Shown here piece by piece: positions 10,581-21,509 of a DNA stretch of 64,000 nt. Within the stretch, counting starts at the first letter, position 1, and each line of letters starts with the position of its first letter. Origin of the DNA: Dendrolimus kikuchii (taxonomy: Eukaryota > Arthropoda > Insecta > Lepidoptera > Lasiocampidae); the NCBI GenBank assembly GCA_019925095.2, contig CM034403.1:2160690-2224689 (forward strand), in the 5' to 3' direction. The notes beneath the pieces are model-generated. The model searched no databases. It was given only the letters and a program-made list of their open reading frames with translations, and was not told where the DNA came from. The position numbers were made by a program, and so were the translations under genes.

Positions 10581-11087
10581 AATAGATTATTTGTTGTAAA
10601 TAAACATAATCAGCAGTTAAAACGTAGTTTTTTTTATTTGATTTATTTGATTAATTTTATTTGATTTTTATTTTGACGTATCTCTTCAGTAGCCGTGATC
10701 ACGGATAGAAAGGAACTGTTAAAACCTAGTTTTAATTATAAAAAACCGAATGTAGTGTAAAATCGGCTAGTTCTTCATTCCGTACAGTTGTCGAACGTGT
10801 CGAGTGAAATGCTCGTCGGTGCGAATCGTGGAGCAAATGCGAATTAGTATTCCAAGTCAACACTCGACCTTCTTGCTCACTCTAACTACGTTACAATGAG
10901 ATTGCTAGTTGAGATGGGTATCACGAAATTCAGCTCCATTTCTGTCAGGAAAATAACAAGCTTATGGCTGGAGAATCAGTAAGCATTTATCGACGTTTTG
11001 ATGATATGATCGGTTCGATGATTACATCGTAAATTACGCGGTATTTCCCAGACACAATGTACCACAGCATTTGATTATTGTTAGTAT
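10581..11087. other. No gene; fragment of repeat family L
   Basis: 10617-10760 carries GTTAAAACGTAG and CCGTGATCACGG phrases shared with family L (11621-12110). The rest shows nothing that I can support. Confidence 0.4.
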
Positions 11088-11322
11088 AAGTCGTGGTAGC
11101 GGAATGGTATAGCGCACGCGTCCTAAACTCAAAGGGCGCGGGTTCGATCCTGGCCGGAACGCATGCACCACTTAGGCAGTTTCCTGTTGTAATGTGCATA
11201 TTGTTACAATTACCACGTGCTAACAACAGCATGGCGGGTATACTGTCCGTTCCCCCCTATAACGGGAGGCCCGAATCCAGCAGTGGGACATTTATGGGCT
11301 GTTATTATTATTATATTATGTT
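11088..11322 (+). mobile_element. tRNA-derived SINE, family G
   Basis: Begins TCGTGGTAGCGGAATGG (A-box-like) with GGTTCGATCCTGG (B box) ~45 nt on, then a non-tRNA body ending CCCAGCAGTGGG and TTATGGGCTGTTATTATTAT. It does not fold into a complete tRNA with acceptor, so it is a SINE and not a tRNA gene. Tails of the same type lie at 34150-34195 and 50300-50340. Confidence 0.75.
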
Positions 11323-11504
11323 AGTATAAGTCGTATCCAAATTAAAAAAAATGTACATACTAACCACTTTAAACCACTCCCGGGTAAATTGTTGGAATAT
11401 AAAGTACCGCGTCATTTCAAAAAAAAAACTTAAGCTATTGTTCTAGTAAAATGGTATCGGAATCAGCTATTTTTTTAATAAGATAAAATATAAATTTTTC
11501 TTTG

Positions 11505-12240
11505 ACAAAAACAAAACCGACTTCACACTAAAAATCTAAAAAATAAATATTTAACCGACTTCTTTCTACAACATCTTGAAGTCGGTGCCAAGTAAAACAT
11601 AAAAGAACAACAACAAATGGTTGGCAAGTACCACCTGTTTGGGATCCAATTATCAAAACTATTAAGACCCAAACCCAGCAAAAACCAGCTGCCAGACCTC
11701 AAGACACTGTGAACTCTTTCTGCGTACAACGGAACACAAACCAACTTGACTGATAATTACTTTTATTTTTCCTTCCACCCATTTTAATATTATATAAAAT
11801 TATTAGAGCTAGGCATGTTTGCTGAAGAGTTTCTTGCGCCGCTTCTTCTCTTCAAGCCATAACATGTTGCGAAGCGGTAGTAAATTAGATTAGGCTCCCA
11901 TAGATTAAATAATAACCATAAACAAAATTAAAATTAAATAATTAAAATTAATAAGTTGGCGGTAGGCTAAATAAAACTTTAACAATACTCGTTGACACTT
12001 GACATCTTTGTCTTCCGTGATCACGGCCACTGAAAAGTGGCCGAAACGTCGGAAAAACCAAAATCAAATAAAATTACCGCGCTTAAAACCGTAAAAACGT
12101 AGTTTTATTATAACAACAACAAATTTACAAAATATAGTCATTTTTATGCTTTACTTGACACCGACGTCTAGATGTTGTAGAAAGAAGTCGGTTAAATATT
12201 TATTTTTTGGTTTTTAATGTGAAGTCGGTTTTGTTTTTGT
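11505..12240. repeat. AAGTCGGTT inverted-repeat element carrying a family L insertion
   Basis: Left arm ACAAAAACAAAACCGACTTC..ATTTAACCGACTTCTTTCTAC is the inverse of the right arm at 12165-12235. The space between arms is occupied mostly by a family L copy. Confidence 0.7.
11621..12110 (+). mobile_element. Family L retroelement end
   Basis: Flanked by AACAACAACAAAT on both sides (13-bp target duplication). The 3' ~385 bp are almost identical to 20474-20862. It contains an inverted motif CGTGATCACGGCCACTG..AGTGGCCG and ends GTAGTTTTATTAT. Looks like a 5'-truncated LINE end; clade not recognised. Confidence 0.75.
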
Positions 12241-13330
12241 TAAAAAAGAAAAGAAATACTTTTTAGTTGCGCAAATATTTCAATAGATTTAAAAATAATA
12301 TATCAAGCACCTGTAGAAATTGTACAACAGGTACGCGTATACAAATTTGCCATCTAACTCTCGGTGTATATGCTCTTCAACAAAGGTTGTCTTCGATTTC
12401 CTTACGATGCACAAATCAGATCCTGTCTTGGTGACTTTGGGACCATCTCGGGAGTTAAAAAAAGTAAATTGAAAATCGGTTCACAATTGACGGAGAAATC
12501 GCGTAACATGCCTACAAAAAAATTAAGCACCTGTATAACGTGTAATACTAGCACGCGTATACAAGCTTGTTTTTTTGGAAAAATTTAGGATCTTGATTGC
12601 TCTGGGAATCATTTATCAGATCCTGACTTGGTGACCATGGAACCGCTTCGGGAGTATACATGTAATGAAATTTAATATACAATTAGGAATTTTTACCAAA
12701 GGAACGCATGTATAAACGTTCAATAATATAGTATATGTTAATTTAAGTGGAACGCGACCTAAGTTACACAGTTAAATCTGCAAATGTCGGTGGATACAAA
12801 AATAGTTTTTGATTTGTGTTTAGCATAAAATAACAGTTGTTAATAGTATTTAAATAGAAATTTAAGTAAATGGACTTTGAATGTCGTTTCTTTGTCTTTT
12901 CAAGTAAGCTTAGCGCATATAGTGTTAGGTGTTTAGCGTATATTTAAGTACCTAATTGTATGTAAGTACTAACATAAATAAAACTTTGTCTTTTCAGAGA
13001 AACACCTCATTTTTATTCCTTGAATTCTTAAGTTTTCTTTACATACTTAAGTTTAGTTTACATACTTACGAATAAAGCAAAAATATTCAAAATCGATCCA
13101 CAATTAGCGGAGAAATCGCGTAACATGTATATAAAAAAATAAGCGCCTGTAGAAAATAGAAGACCTACACGGCGCATACAAGCTTTTTTCCAAGAATTAA
13201 GGTGTACGGCGTTCTTTACTAAGTAATGGTTACTGTCGTTCACAATTGACGGAGAAATCGAGTAACAAACATAAAAAAAAACAATATACAGACGAATTAA
13301 GAACCTCGTCCCTTTGTGAAGTTGGTTAAA
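12241..13330. repeat. Interspersed repeat tract ending in AAGTTGGTTA
   Basis: Phrases such as CACAATTGACGGAGAAATCG, GATCCTG.CTTGGTGAC and ACGCGTATACAA occur two or three times here and inverted at 45260-45870. Probably one composite element with 11505-12240. No gene. Confidence 0.55.
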
Positions 13331-13660
13331 GAGAAAGTAAGCTATCGTTTTAGCGAAAATTGTGTCGAAAATAAGCTAATTTTTACGCGCCTTAACAATT
13401 TTAAACGCTTCCAGGAAAATTCCCGCGGGATCCTCGGGATAAAACAGACAGATATCATTTCAGAAAATTTGATATGGATTAGTGACAAATTGCGTCCAAA
13501 TCGGCCCAGTAGTTTATACGTGAACCTCGAACAAACAGACAAGAAATCTTTAAAAAAATGCATCGTTTTCTCCATTATTCATATAGTTATAGACTATTCC
13601 GGCAAATTTTTTTTAAATAACTTCAACATACAGACACGCAATTGTAAAATTTTATAATAT
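13331..13660 (+). repeat. Interspersed repeat without gene
   Basis: Open frame of 113 codons with no domain; the phrase AAATTGCGTCCAAATCGGCC is repeat-like (compare AAATTGCGTCCAAATGG at 21277). I do not call it a gene. Confidence 0.4.
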
Positions 13661-14169
13661 CATAGATAGCTTAAAAGAGCAGTACTTTTAATAAAAAGGA
13701 CCGAAACTTGTCACTTAATGTAAAGAAGGGTGGAAACTAGTTACCTTCGAACTAGGCTATAACTTGGGGCTGACACTTTAACAGGTTTTCGATGTAAGAA
13801 ACTACAAAGTTAAAAGTAACTTTATTACTGTCAGTTCTTAAAATCCACATGGAAATCTATGAGTTGTTCACCTTTAAGTATAGCGACACACCTGCGAAAC
13901 GTTCGGCGGCGGAAAGTTCGGCGGCAGTGTTCGGCTAAATACGCTATACTAAGGACGTGTCCCCATTAGACACTCTGTTAATGATTTGTATTTATTAATG
14001 TTTAAAACTACATACTAATGTGAGAGAGCACTGATTACCGAAACACAAGCTTCATGCCTAGCTCGAAAGTTAGGGACTTAAGTTACTATATCAGATTTTC
14101 TAGCAATAAAGATTTATTAGACGGACAGTGACAGGCTAAGTATTTGCTTCCAGTTGCCTCCCTATATGC

Positions 14170-14946
14170 TGTTACAACTCGGATCCCGACAAAAACAAAA
14201 TCCACCTGCATATTTGAAACAAAGCACATTTATTACCCGTCGGCATTTGAACTAATAACATTGGAATTATTTTATGGTCGTCTTCTATTGTTTACTTATT
14301 GGTATACGACCTATTGTTGTATTGGGATCATTAGCCAGGTGTTACAGATTTAAAGTACAAGCTGATTCTAGGAAATTCGGTCCACGCGGTCGGACGGACA
14401 TATTGCATCTGTGCAGTATAAAGCAATGACCCGATGGAGGAAGCAGTCAGTCGAGCGAGAACCACTAGCGAAGCGAGACGTGTGTACTACAATCGGGAAT
14501 TTAATAAGTGACGGACTTTGCGCGTTTAATTGAATTACGACCTTCTGCATTACGTTTGGACTTGTTGTGTTTGGTTATATTTGTACCTCTGTTATATGTG
14601 TTTGTATAGTTTATTCTCTATTTTTTATTCATTGTAGGTATATGTATTGTGTAATATTTATATATCCTATATATATATGTATTTAATTTGCACACCACCG
14701 TCATACACTTGCGAATCTCCCGTTGATAAAATCCATAGCCCGGGTTGTCTGGAAGAGATCGCTCTAAAGCGATAAGGCCGCCCTTTGTTCCTACTTTAAT
14801 GCTTAAATGTGACTACTGTAAATTGTTTATTTTATGTGTATGTGGTGAACAATAAAGAGTTTTCTGTCTATCTATCTATTTATAGTTCTAATAAACTCAA
14901 TAGTAATTCCAACGGCATTTTAATTCGAGTCTCGAGACTCGTAACA
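14170..14946 (+). mobile_element. Solo LTR, interrupted
   Basis: TGTTAC..GTAACA termini; matches the LTRs at 34915, 41518 and 63010 over TTTATTACCCG..GGCATTTGA, GTGACGGACTTTGCGCG and GACTCGTAACA. TATAAA lies at 14417. Flanks ATGC / ATAC are a weak 4-bp duplication. Interrupted near 14616 by an RTE-type tail. Confidence 0.8.
14616..14878 (+). mobile_element. RTE-type LINE tail with (TCTA)n end
   Basis: GTCTGGAAGAGATCGCTCTA, AAGCGATAAGGCCGCC and GGTGAACAATAAAG, then TCTATCTATCT. Flanked by TTTGTATAG / ATTTATAG within the LTR. Related tails are at 17205-17345 and, inverted, at 57655-57720. Confidence 0.75.
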
Positions 14947-15520
14947 ATACTTATTTTTAAATAGTGTATCCATATAGCGAGTAACGTAGGCCGTTTGCGG
15001 CGTTTTGCTTGCCGACTTAATCAGAGAGCGGCTACCCCTACCCAAATATATTCCCAAACAGTGAAAATTTATTTACAACAAACAATAAGTAGTAGTAATA
15101 TAAGCAAAATTGTAACTTCTTAAAAGTAATAAATAAAAGTAATTGACTCAGGCGTATCTCGTTCGCCCAGGGTAAAGAAAAAAAAATCAGTGAGCGGCCG
15201 ATTAGCAGCGAACGATTGGCGCGGTCGGCCGTGCAGTTAGCTGACAACGACGGAGCGCTGCACACCTTTATATACTAACCGCTTACCTTCCCTCCCAAGA
15301 GGGTAGGTCGCTGATAACTCAACATTGAGTTAGCGACCGATACGCCTTTCAGAGTCAGCCAGCGAACAGACAGCCGCTCACTGTTCGTCTAACGGGGACA
15401 CGGCCTTAGTATAGCGACATACCTGCGGAAAATTCAGCGACTGAAAAATCGGCGCTAATTCTGCTGATGTGTCAGAAGGTTATTTAAAAAAATTTGCCAG
15501 CGTATTTAGCCGAACTATCC

Positions 15521-15811
15521 GCCGCCGAATGTTCCTAAACGTTCCACTGCTGGGCTCGGGCCTCCTCAAAGGGAACGGTTAGTATACCCTCCACGCAAGT
15601 CTAAAGCGGATATATCGGTTATGCCGATATGCAGTTTTCATCATAGTGTTTTGCTTCACCATTATTATGTGGCAATTGTAGCAATATGCACATTAGATCA
15701 CAATACTGGTCAAGTGGTGCATGCTTCTAAGTTAGTATTTAAACAGAGGTCATTTGGAAACGCCGATCAATATACAGTTGTGTCTGTAGTCAAATATCTC
15801 TGTCAATTTAA
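15521..15811. other. No gene recognised
   Basis: No supported feature. Confidence 0.35.
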
Positions 15812-16265
15812 GTATGGAAGAGAGAGCATGAAAGTAGAGTAAACGCGGCCGAGATGCGAGCACTGCGCAAAATCTGCGGAGTGACGCTCGCGGACCGCGT
15901 TCGTAATACCGAAGTAAGACAGAGTTCGTCTGAAAGAGAGTGTCGGGGTGAAGGTAAGGAAAGGAATGCTCCGGTGGTTCGGGCATGTGGAAAGAATGCA
16001 TGTTGAAAGAATGACTAAACAGATATACAATGCAAAAGTGGATGGATGCAGAAGTCGTGGAAGGCCACGACAGACCTTCCATGATCAAACTGATCGTGTA
16101 CTAGCAGAAGGTGATGTCAGGAGCCTTAAGAACAGGCGACCGTGCATGACAAGAGCTATGAATGTCAAAGAAGCAAGTGAGGTGCGTAAGATAAGCCTAT
16201 ATGGCGCTCTGTTGTTCCTGCCTACCCCGTAAGGGAACTGGCGCGAAGTTATGTATGTATGTATG
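15812..16265 (+). mobile_element. RTE-like LINE 3' end, family A
   Basis: 5'-truncated at GTATGGAAGAGAGAGCATG; encodes the same RT C-terminus as 1590-2247, with a 1-nt loss near 15920 that breaks the frame. Ends TTATGTATGTATGTATG. Confidence 0.82.
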
Positions 16266-16336
16266 TAATTTAAGTACAATATTTTTTATAATAATAATTT
16301 AGTGCTTAATGTATACATATATTGTATGTCTTTGTA

Positions 16337-16605
16337 GACCACGGGCCATAAAAATGGCCCGGACTTTTGGAGGGCTTGCGTGGAGCCATGGAAAGGCCAA
16401 CACGTAGACACTCTACATTACTATAAGTTTAGTATTAAAATTAGAATAAATTAATATAATAAGTTATTCTTAAGGTACACCACAAAACAAACATGCATTC
16501 ATTAAATGTCACACACAATAACAAAGTAACAAATAAGCGTGTACAACTTCCTAACTTCTTAAATTTAATTGTAAAAAAGGGTACGGAACTCGAGTCCGTA
16601 GAGTT
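16337..16605 (+). repeat. Interspersed repeat, family I
   Basis: Starts CCACGGGCCATAAAAATGGC (a short hairpin) and ends GGTACGGAACTCGAGTCCGT. Body shared with 39525-39720 and 57395-57590 (ACACTCTACATTA.TATAAG, TAAGGTACACCA, TAAGCGTGTA). Confidence 0.65.
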
Positions 16606-16836
16606 ATTCAAATATATATAAATGTCGCTTACGCTCTTTTAGTGATTTTGGACTTCTTTGAAGTGACCCGATTAAGGTTACAAATAGGTCAGCGATTTGT
16701 GTAAATATTACAATTGCTTCATGTCTTTGTATTTGGATCAATCTCTTTGGGTTTTAGTTTGCAAGAAGTTAGGAGCGTGATTGAGACTTGTTTTTTGAAT
16801 ATTCTAGACTACTCATCAAAGACAACGTTGTCTTTC

Positions 16837-17151
16837 AAGACCACGGGCCATAAAAATGGCCCGGACTTTTGGAAGGCTTGCGTGGGGTCATGGGAAGGCC
16901 AACACGTAGAGGCCCTTTGACAAATTTAATGTAAATGTGGCGTGACACTGACCGGCGATTATCCCTGTCTACACCATATAGTAATGCAACCAAGGACAAG
17001 CCCCGGCCAGTGTAGGACTATTGTGGGAAATGAAGACAAAAAGTACCGGGCTATTGGGGTGAACTGCTAGTGGTACTCGAGGTCTGGGTGTCAGACGGTG
17101 ACTCGCCAGTCCCTGCATGGGCCCCAAAGAATGCCATAGAAGGCAGGGGCA

Positions 17152-17153
<2 letters not shown>
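16837..17153 (+). repeat. Second copy of the family I head with a different body
   Basis: Repeats CCACGGGCCATAAAAATGGC and the GGCTTGCGTGG..CAACACGTAGA block of 16337, then diverges into GC-rich LINE-like 3' sequence ending GGCAGGGGCAACACATATAT. Probably a 3' UTR of a non-LTR element. Confidence 0.55.

Positions 17154-17190
<37 letters not shown>
17154..17190. repeat. (TA)n microsatellite
   Basis: About 16 TA units following the family I end. Confidence 0.9.
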
Positions 17191-17192
<2 letters not shown>

Positions 17193-17204
17193 TTAATTAG
17201 GATA

Positions 17205-17345
17205 ACATGCATGTCTGGAATAGATCGCTTTTAGCGATAAAGCTGCCTTTCGTTTTACCAAGTAACTATTGTCTTGTTGTGCATATTTGTAATTTTTGAT
17301 TCGGTGAACAATACAGTGTTGTCTATGTCTATGTCTATGCATTAG
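17205..17345 (+). mobile_element. RTE-type LINE tail with (TCTATG)n end
   Basis: GTCTGGAATAGATCGCTTTT, AGCGATAAAGCTGCC and GGTGAACAATACAG, ending TCTATGTCTATGTCTATG; same family as 14616-14878. Confidence 0.7.
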
Positions 17346-17801
17346 TGTAATAATTGTATTAAAATAATATATTAGTTCTAGCACATTTTATATATCAAAT
17401 AAATTTAATTTCATAATTAATTTATTATAGACATATATTAGGTTAGTAGTAGTAGTTATGTCTATCTGAGATTGCTACTGGATGTTTCTCCGCGACTGTA
17501 TCTTTAATTAAAAAAAAAATATTTTGTAGACAAATCGTAAACCTATACAGGTGAAGCCGCGGTAAATGTAATAATATATTTCAATCGTTAGTACACTGTA
17601 GGCTCCGAACAATAACTTAGCTGTAATCATTATTCTAAGGTTTTAAGTTTAAAAGTCTGTTCGAAAATCATTTGTTTAAGTGACAGGTGCACTTTTACTA
17701 TGTACAGTCGCGGTATGAAAAGGTTTGTCACCACCACCTTAAAGCCGACTTTTAGTTGCACGAGTACAAGAAGCAGTACTGGCAACATTTTATTAAATGT
17801 T
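17346..17801. other. No gene recognised
   Basis: AT-rich, nothing supported. Confidence 0.35.
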
Positions 17802-17818
17802 ACGTTTATAAAATATAG

Positions 17819-18543
17819 AAACTAAATATGGCGAAGACTGAATACTTGGCCTGCAACACTACAGATCTCACATCCGTGCGCATCGGCGAAGATACGGTCG
17901 AGCGCACGGATCAGTTTAAGTACTTGGGATCCGTACTTAGTGCATTCGGGGATATTGACTACGACGTCAAGGCTCGTATCACAGCAGCTTGGGCCAAGTG
18001 GCATAAGGTGACAGGTGTCATTTGTGACCCCAAAATGCTGGTTAAATTAAAAGGACAGGTCTATAAATCCATCATTAGACCTGTCCTTTTGTATGGCAGT
18101 GAAGCGTGGCCTGTACTTAAGCGACACAAGCAAGAACTGCGTGTCACGGAGATGAATATGCTGCGATGGATGTGTGGAGTGATGCGGAAAGACCGGGTCA
18201 GGAACTCCCGCATCCGCGGCAGTCTTCATGTCCGTGACATAGCAGACAAATTGCAAGAGTGTCACTTACGTTGGTACGGCCACGTTTTACGGAGACCGGC
18301 TAATTATGTGGGGAACAAATGTCTAGCCATGCCGCCTCCGCCAAGTCGCGGTCGAAGGGGAAGGCCCAAGAAATGTTGGCTTGACGTTGTGAAGGATGAC
18401 ATGCATACCAATGGTCTCAAAACGGGGGATGCTGAAGACCACGCGAAGTGGAGTAGAAAAAGTAGGAAAGCGGACCCTGGGCGTCGGAGTGAACGCTCCG
18501 AACGCAACCGCGAATTAACGCTCGGATGATGATGATGATGATG
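17819..18543 (+). mobile_element. RTE-clade LINE 3' end, family C, intact C-terminus
   Basis: An uninterrupted 233-codon frame ending at 18529 encodes QFKYLGSVLSAFGDIDYDVK, VYKSIIRPVLLYGSEAW, MLRWMCGVMRKDRVRNSRIR, LRWYGHVLRRP and GRRGRPKKCWLDVVKDDM, the RTE reverse transcriptase C-terminus. Ends (ATG)n. Flanks ACGTTTATAAAATATAG (17802) and ACGTTTATAAAATGTAG (18544) are a 17-bp target duplication with one mismatch. 5'-truncated, so the catalytic RT motifs are missing. Confidence 0.9.
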
Positions 18544-18619
18544 ACGTTTATAAAATGTAGTATACGTGAAAACAGAAAATTGCAATGTTGACAATGACAG
18601 ACACTGACATTAACAATAG

Positions 18620-18905
18620 TTTTAATTATTAGAAACAAAGAGGATATGATGACTACGCTTATCATAAATATTAAAACCGAGAAAAAGGTTTTACATCTCA
18701 AAACAATCTTCTTAGATAAGATAGAAAATCAATCAATTTTGATCGAAGTAATTTTAAACTTTATTGTCAAACAGTTAAAATAATTTTCTGTGGAACGGTA
18801 GGTTCTGTGACTTAGTTTGAAAGGGTAACGTGCTCGCGGAACTTTAAATTAATCAATTTGAAAACTGACGAACCTTTTCATAACAAAACTGTACAAAAAG
18901 AAATA
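18620..18905 (+). repeat. Repeat family M, empty-site copy
   Basis: AGAAACAAAGAGG..ACTACGCTTA..ATAA..AAAAGGTTTTA..GATAGAAA.TCAA and CTGTGACTTAGTTTGAAA match 22228-22740, where a SINE is inserted in the middle. Confidence 0.65.
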
Positions 18906-19079
18906 CATTTTAGGGTTCAGTGGTCATTATGGGATAAAGAATGGCTACGTCCTTCCATCCGGCTGTCTGTCTTTGCACTGTATGTGCCACAGTCATTATT
19001 ATTAGCAACTACTGAGCCCAAATGAATGAAATTTTACAATAATATCTTACTAACGGGCCCGGAAAAAGTTGTTCTGCAC

Positions 19080-19640
19080 TAAAAAAATAAAATTTAGAAC
19101 CCAACTGCAGCGCCACCTACCGGGTCGAATTGAATCGAAACCATTCCGAGATCTAATTGAACACACACAAAAATGTTATCATAATCGGTCTAATGGTTAA
19201 GGGCCTTAGTAGGAGTTCAGTGAAATCCGTCACAGGGGGCCGCTGTCACGGGGGCGACAGCGGACTTCCCCCCCCCTGCTGTACGAAGTGGGCCACTCTG
19301 CTCCCCGGGGTGACACAGTTACAGGGTGTAGGGGCGTCATGGTGCAGTTACTCTGTACAAGATCCCATGACGCCCCGTAAAAGCGCTATAAATGGGGCGC
19401 AGGTTTAGGTTTAGTGGGTAGTTTTGCGGCCGTTTCTCGCGACAAGTTCGTTTTAGAAGCCAGCGTGGAGGACCGGTCGCTGAGAGTCCCACACACCCTC
19501 GATGCAGGCCTTATGCCTGCATTTTGGCCCTTCCCCCGAAGGACCCGAGGATGGTGTCCAAAGACATTCCCCCTGCGTTATCAAAAAAAAAAAGTGTTCA
19601 GTGAAATACACACGTACACAAGAATTTTGTATATAAAGAT
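19080..19640 (+). repeat. Repeat family N copy hosting an R1-like LINE tail
   Basis: GCAGCGCCACCTACCGGGTC, ACACACACAAAAA, ATCATAATCGGT and GGAGTTCAGTGAAAT on the left, and continuation after 19596, match 20140-20330 and 31915-32290. Confidence 0.65.
19227..19595 (+). mobile_element. R1-like LINE 3' UTR insertion
   Basis: GC-rich block with runs such as TTCCCCCCCCCTGCTG, ending CAAAAAAAAAAA. Flanked by GTTCAGTGAAAT (19215 and 19596), a 12-bp target duplication. Only a fragment of open frame remains; R1-type assignment is by base composition and poly(A) style and is tentative. Confidence 0.65.
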
Positions 19641-19737
19641 ATCTGTATTTGTCCAATGTTACAGACATTTTGCTTAGCAACTGTTGGGCGTACTGGGCAA
19701 TAATGATTGAAATTGTACACTGTTAAATGACTTGACG

Positions 19738-19985
19738 TGACGGCCTCTGTGGTTGAGCGGTCTAAGGCTTTGCTGGCGTACCTCACTGCAACGCAGAGGC
19801 TCCGGCTTCGATTCCTGGTATAGTAAATTTCGGAAATAATTTTTTTCCCTTATTTACTATGGTCTGGGTGTCTGGGATCGGTCCCAGAATAGTCCGCTGT
19901 ATATTACCCATAACACAAGCGTAACTTGCTTAATTTGGGGATATACAATATGTGTGTTTGTCTGCCGATTATTATTGTTATTATT
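19738..19985 (+). mobile_element. tRNA-derived SINE, family F
   Basis: ACGGCCTCTGTGGTTGAGCGG with an A-box-like TGGTTGAGCGG and a B-box-like TTCGATTCCTGG, then body TACTATGGTCTGGGTGTCTG, GGATATACAATATGTGTG and a TTATTATTG tail. Same family at 36726 and 47187-47545. Confidence 0.8.
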
Positions 19986-20139
19986 ACTTACATACAACAA
20001 AAGCATGACTTTTTTTATCTACATGGTCGCATGGTTTATCTTTAGTAAAATCTTTAAAAGTAATATTGTTTCCAAAATCGTAAAACGTATTCTTTATCCT
20101 CCTCCGGATTTTAACTATGATAAAGTATTATAGTAAATA

Positions 20140-20345
20140 CTAGCTGTCCCGGCAGACGTTGTTCTGCCCTGAAGAAATAAAATTTAGAACCCGATTGCAG
20201 CGTCACCTACCGGGTCGAAATTGTGAATCTAAACCATCCTCGAATCCACTCGAACACACACAAAAAAAATCATTCAAATCGGTTCAGCCGTTTAGGAGGA
20301 GTTCACTGTCAACACACCTACAGAAGAATTATAGAGCGATTAGTG
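20140..20345 (+). repeat. Repeat family N copy
   Basis: ACTAGCTGTCCCGGCAGACG, GCAGCGTCACCTACCGGGTC, AATCGGTTCAGCCGTTTAGG. The 88-99 codon open frames here are incidental. Confidence 0.6.
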
Positions 20346-20473
20346 TTTTTTTTTTGGAGCTTTTTAGGCAGGATTCTGATTATACTAGATATATATTACC
20401 TATGCAATATCGTGATATTCCTCCGAATGTATGGACACCCTTGTTACATGTGTTTTGATATACTTAAGTCAAC

Positions 20474-20862
20474 CAACCAACTTGACTGATAATTACTTTT
20501 ATTTTTCCTTCCACCCATTTTAATATTATATAAAATTATTAGAGCTAGGCATGTTTGCTGAAGAGTTTCTTGCGCCGCTTCTTCTCTTCAAGCCATAACA
20601 TGTTGCGAAGCGGTAGTAAATTAGATTAGGCTCCCATAGATTAAATAATAACCATAAACAAAATTAAAAATTAAATAATTAAAATTAATAAGTTGGCGGT
20701 AGGCTAAATAAAACTTTAACAATACTCGTTGACACTTGACATCTTTGTCTTCCGTGATCACGGCCACTGAAAAGTGGCCGAAACGTCGGAAAAACCAAAA
20801 TCAAATAAAATTACCGCGCTTAAAACCGTTAAAACGTAGTTTTATTATTATTTATTATACTT
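20474..20862 (+). mobile_element. Family L retroelement end, second copy
   Basis: Near-identical to 11731-12110. Flanked by ATACTTAAGTCAA (about 20459 and 20863), a 13-bp target duplication; 5' truncation is deeper than in the 11621 copy, as expected for LINE-type insertion. Confidence 0.8.
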
Positions 20863-21500
20863 AAGTCAAGTTTTATAAAATTCCAATTAAGTCATTGTTC
20901 CACCAAATAAGCGATATATAAATATAGGGGACGGAAAAACTTATAAATTTTTGAAATATAATTGAATGCTTTTTAGGTTTATGTAGGCAAACGGCAAAAA
21001 CTAAAAAGTTTATCATGTTTACGAAACCCTACATCGTGCCCAAACTGCTATGCTTGGCCGTTTTTTATTTTAATCTTTCTAGTTTGAAGACATGCTTTCA
21101 AAGATATTATTTTCATACCAAACTAAAATTCAACCATCTTTTTCATCTTGAAAATATTTTTCCAAGCTCACTAAGCGAGCACCTCTTGGCGTTTTAAAAT
21201 ATTCTTAGTTTTATATTTAAAACAAGGCTGCCGTCGATAATCAGGGTTGTCAGTGAACAAGATATTTTTCTCATGCAAATTGCGTCCAAATGGTAGCGGG
21301 AGTCGGCGTATTTATTTAGAGGTGGCACAGGTAAGTAAATAGTTGCGCAGATAAGATAGTTTATATCCCTTTCCTATTAGTTCAAAAAAGACGCCTTGTG
21401 GATACTACGTGTATTTTTATTTATTTATTGACTTCCCACACAAAAACAAAAGAAATAGAGTACAAAATTAGAAAAACTTAATTAGTGTGGAAAAAATAAA
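20863..21500. other. No gene recognised
   Basis: AT-rich, no supported feature. Confidence 0.35.
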
Positions 21501-21509
21501 AAAAACCTC

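Larger units (their letters stand above)
13876..15520. mobile_element. Inverted-repeat DNA element hosting a solo LTR
   Basis: CTATACTAAGGACGTGTCCC (13946) is the inverse of GGGGACACGGCCTTAGTATAG (15394), about 30 bp each; an outer set, AGTATAGCGACACACCTGCG at 13876 and AGTATAGCGACATACCTGCG at 15409, lies beyond. No transposase is visible. The interior holds a solo LTR at 14170-14946 and GC-rich short palindromes near 15180-15390. Confidence 0.65.

Noticed and set aside
11088..11165. Possible tRNA gene with A and B boxes
   Set aside because: No complete acceptor stem or cloverleaf; the sequence continues into a SINE body and TTATTATT tail.
13316..13657. 113-codon open frame
   Set aside because: Within AT-rich repeat sequence with no recognisable protein features.
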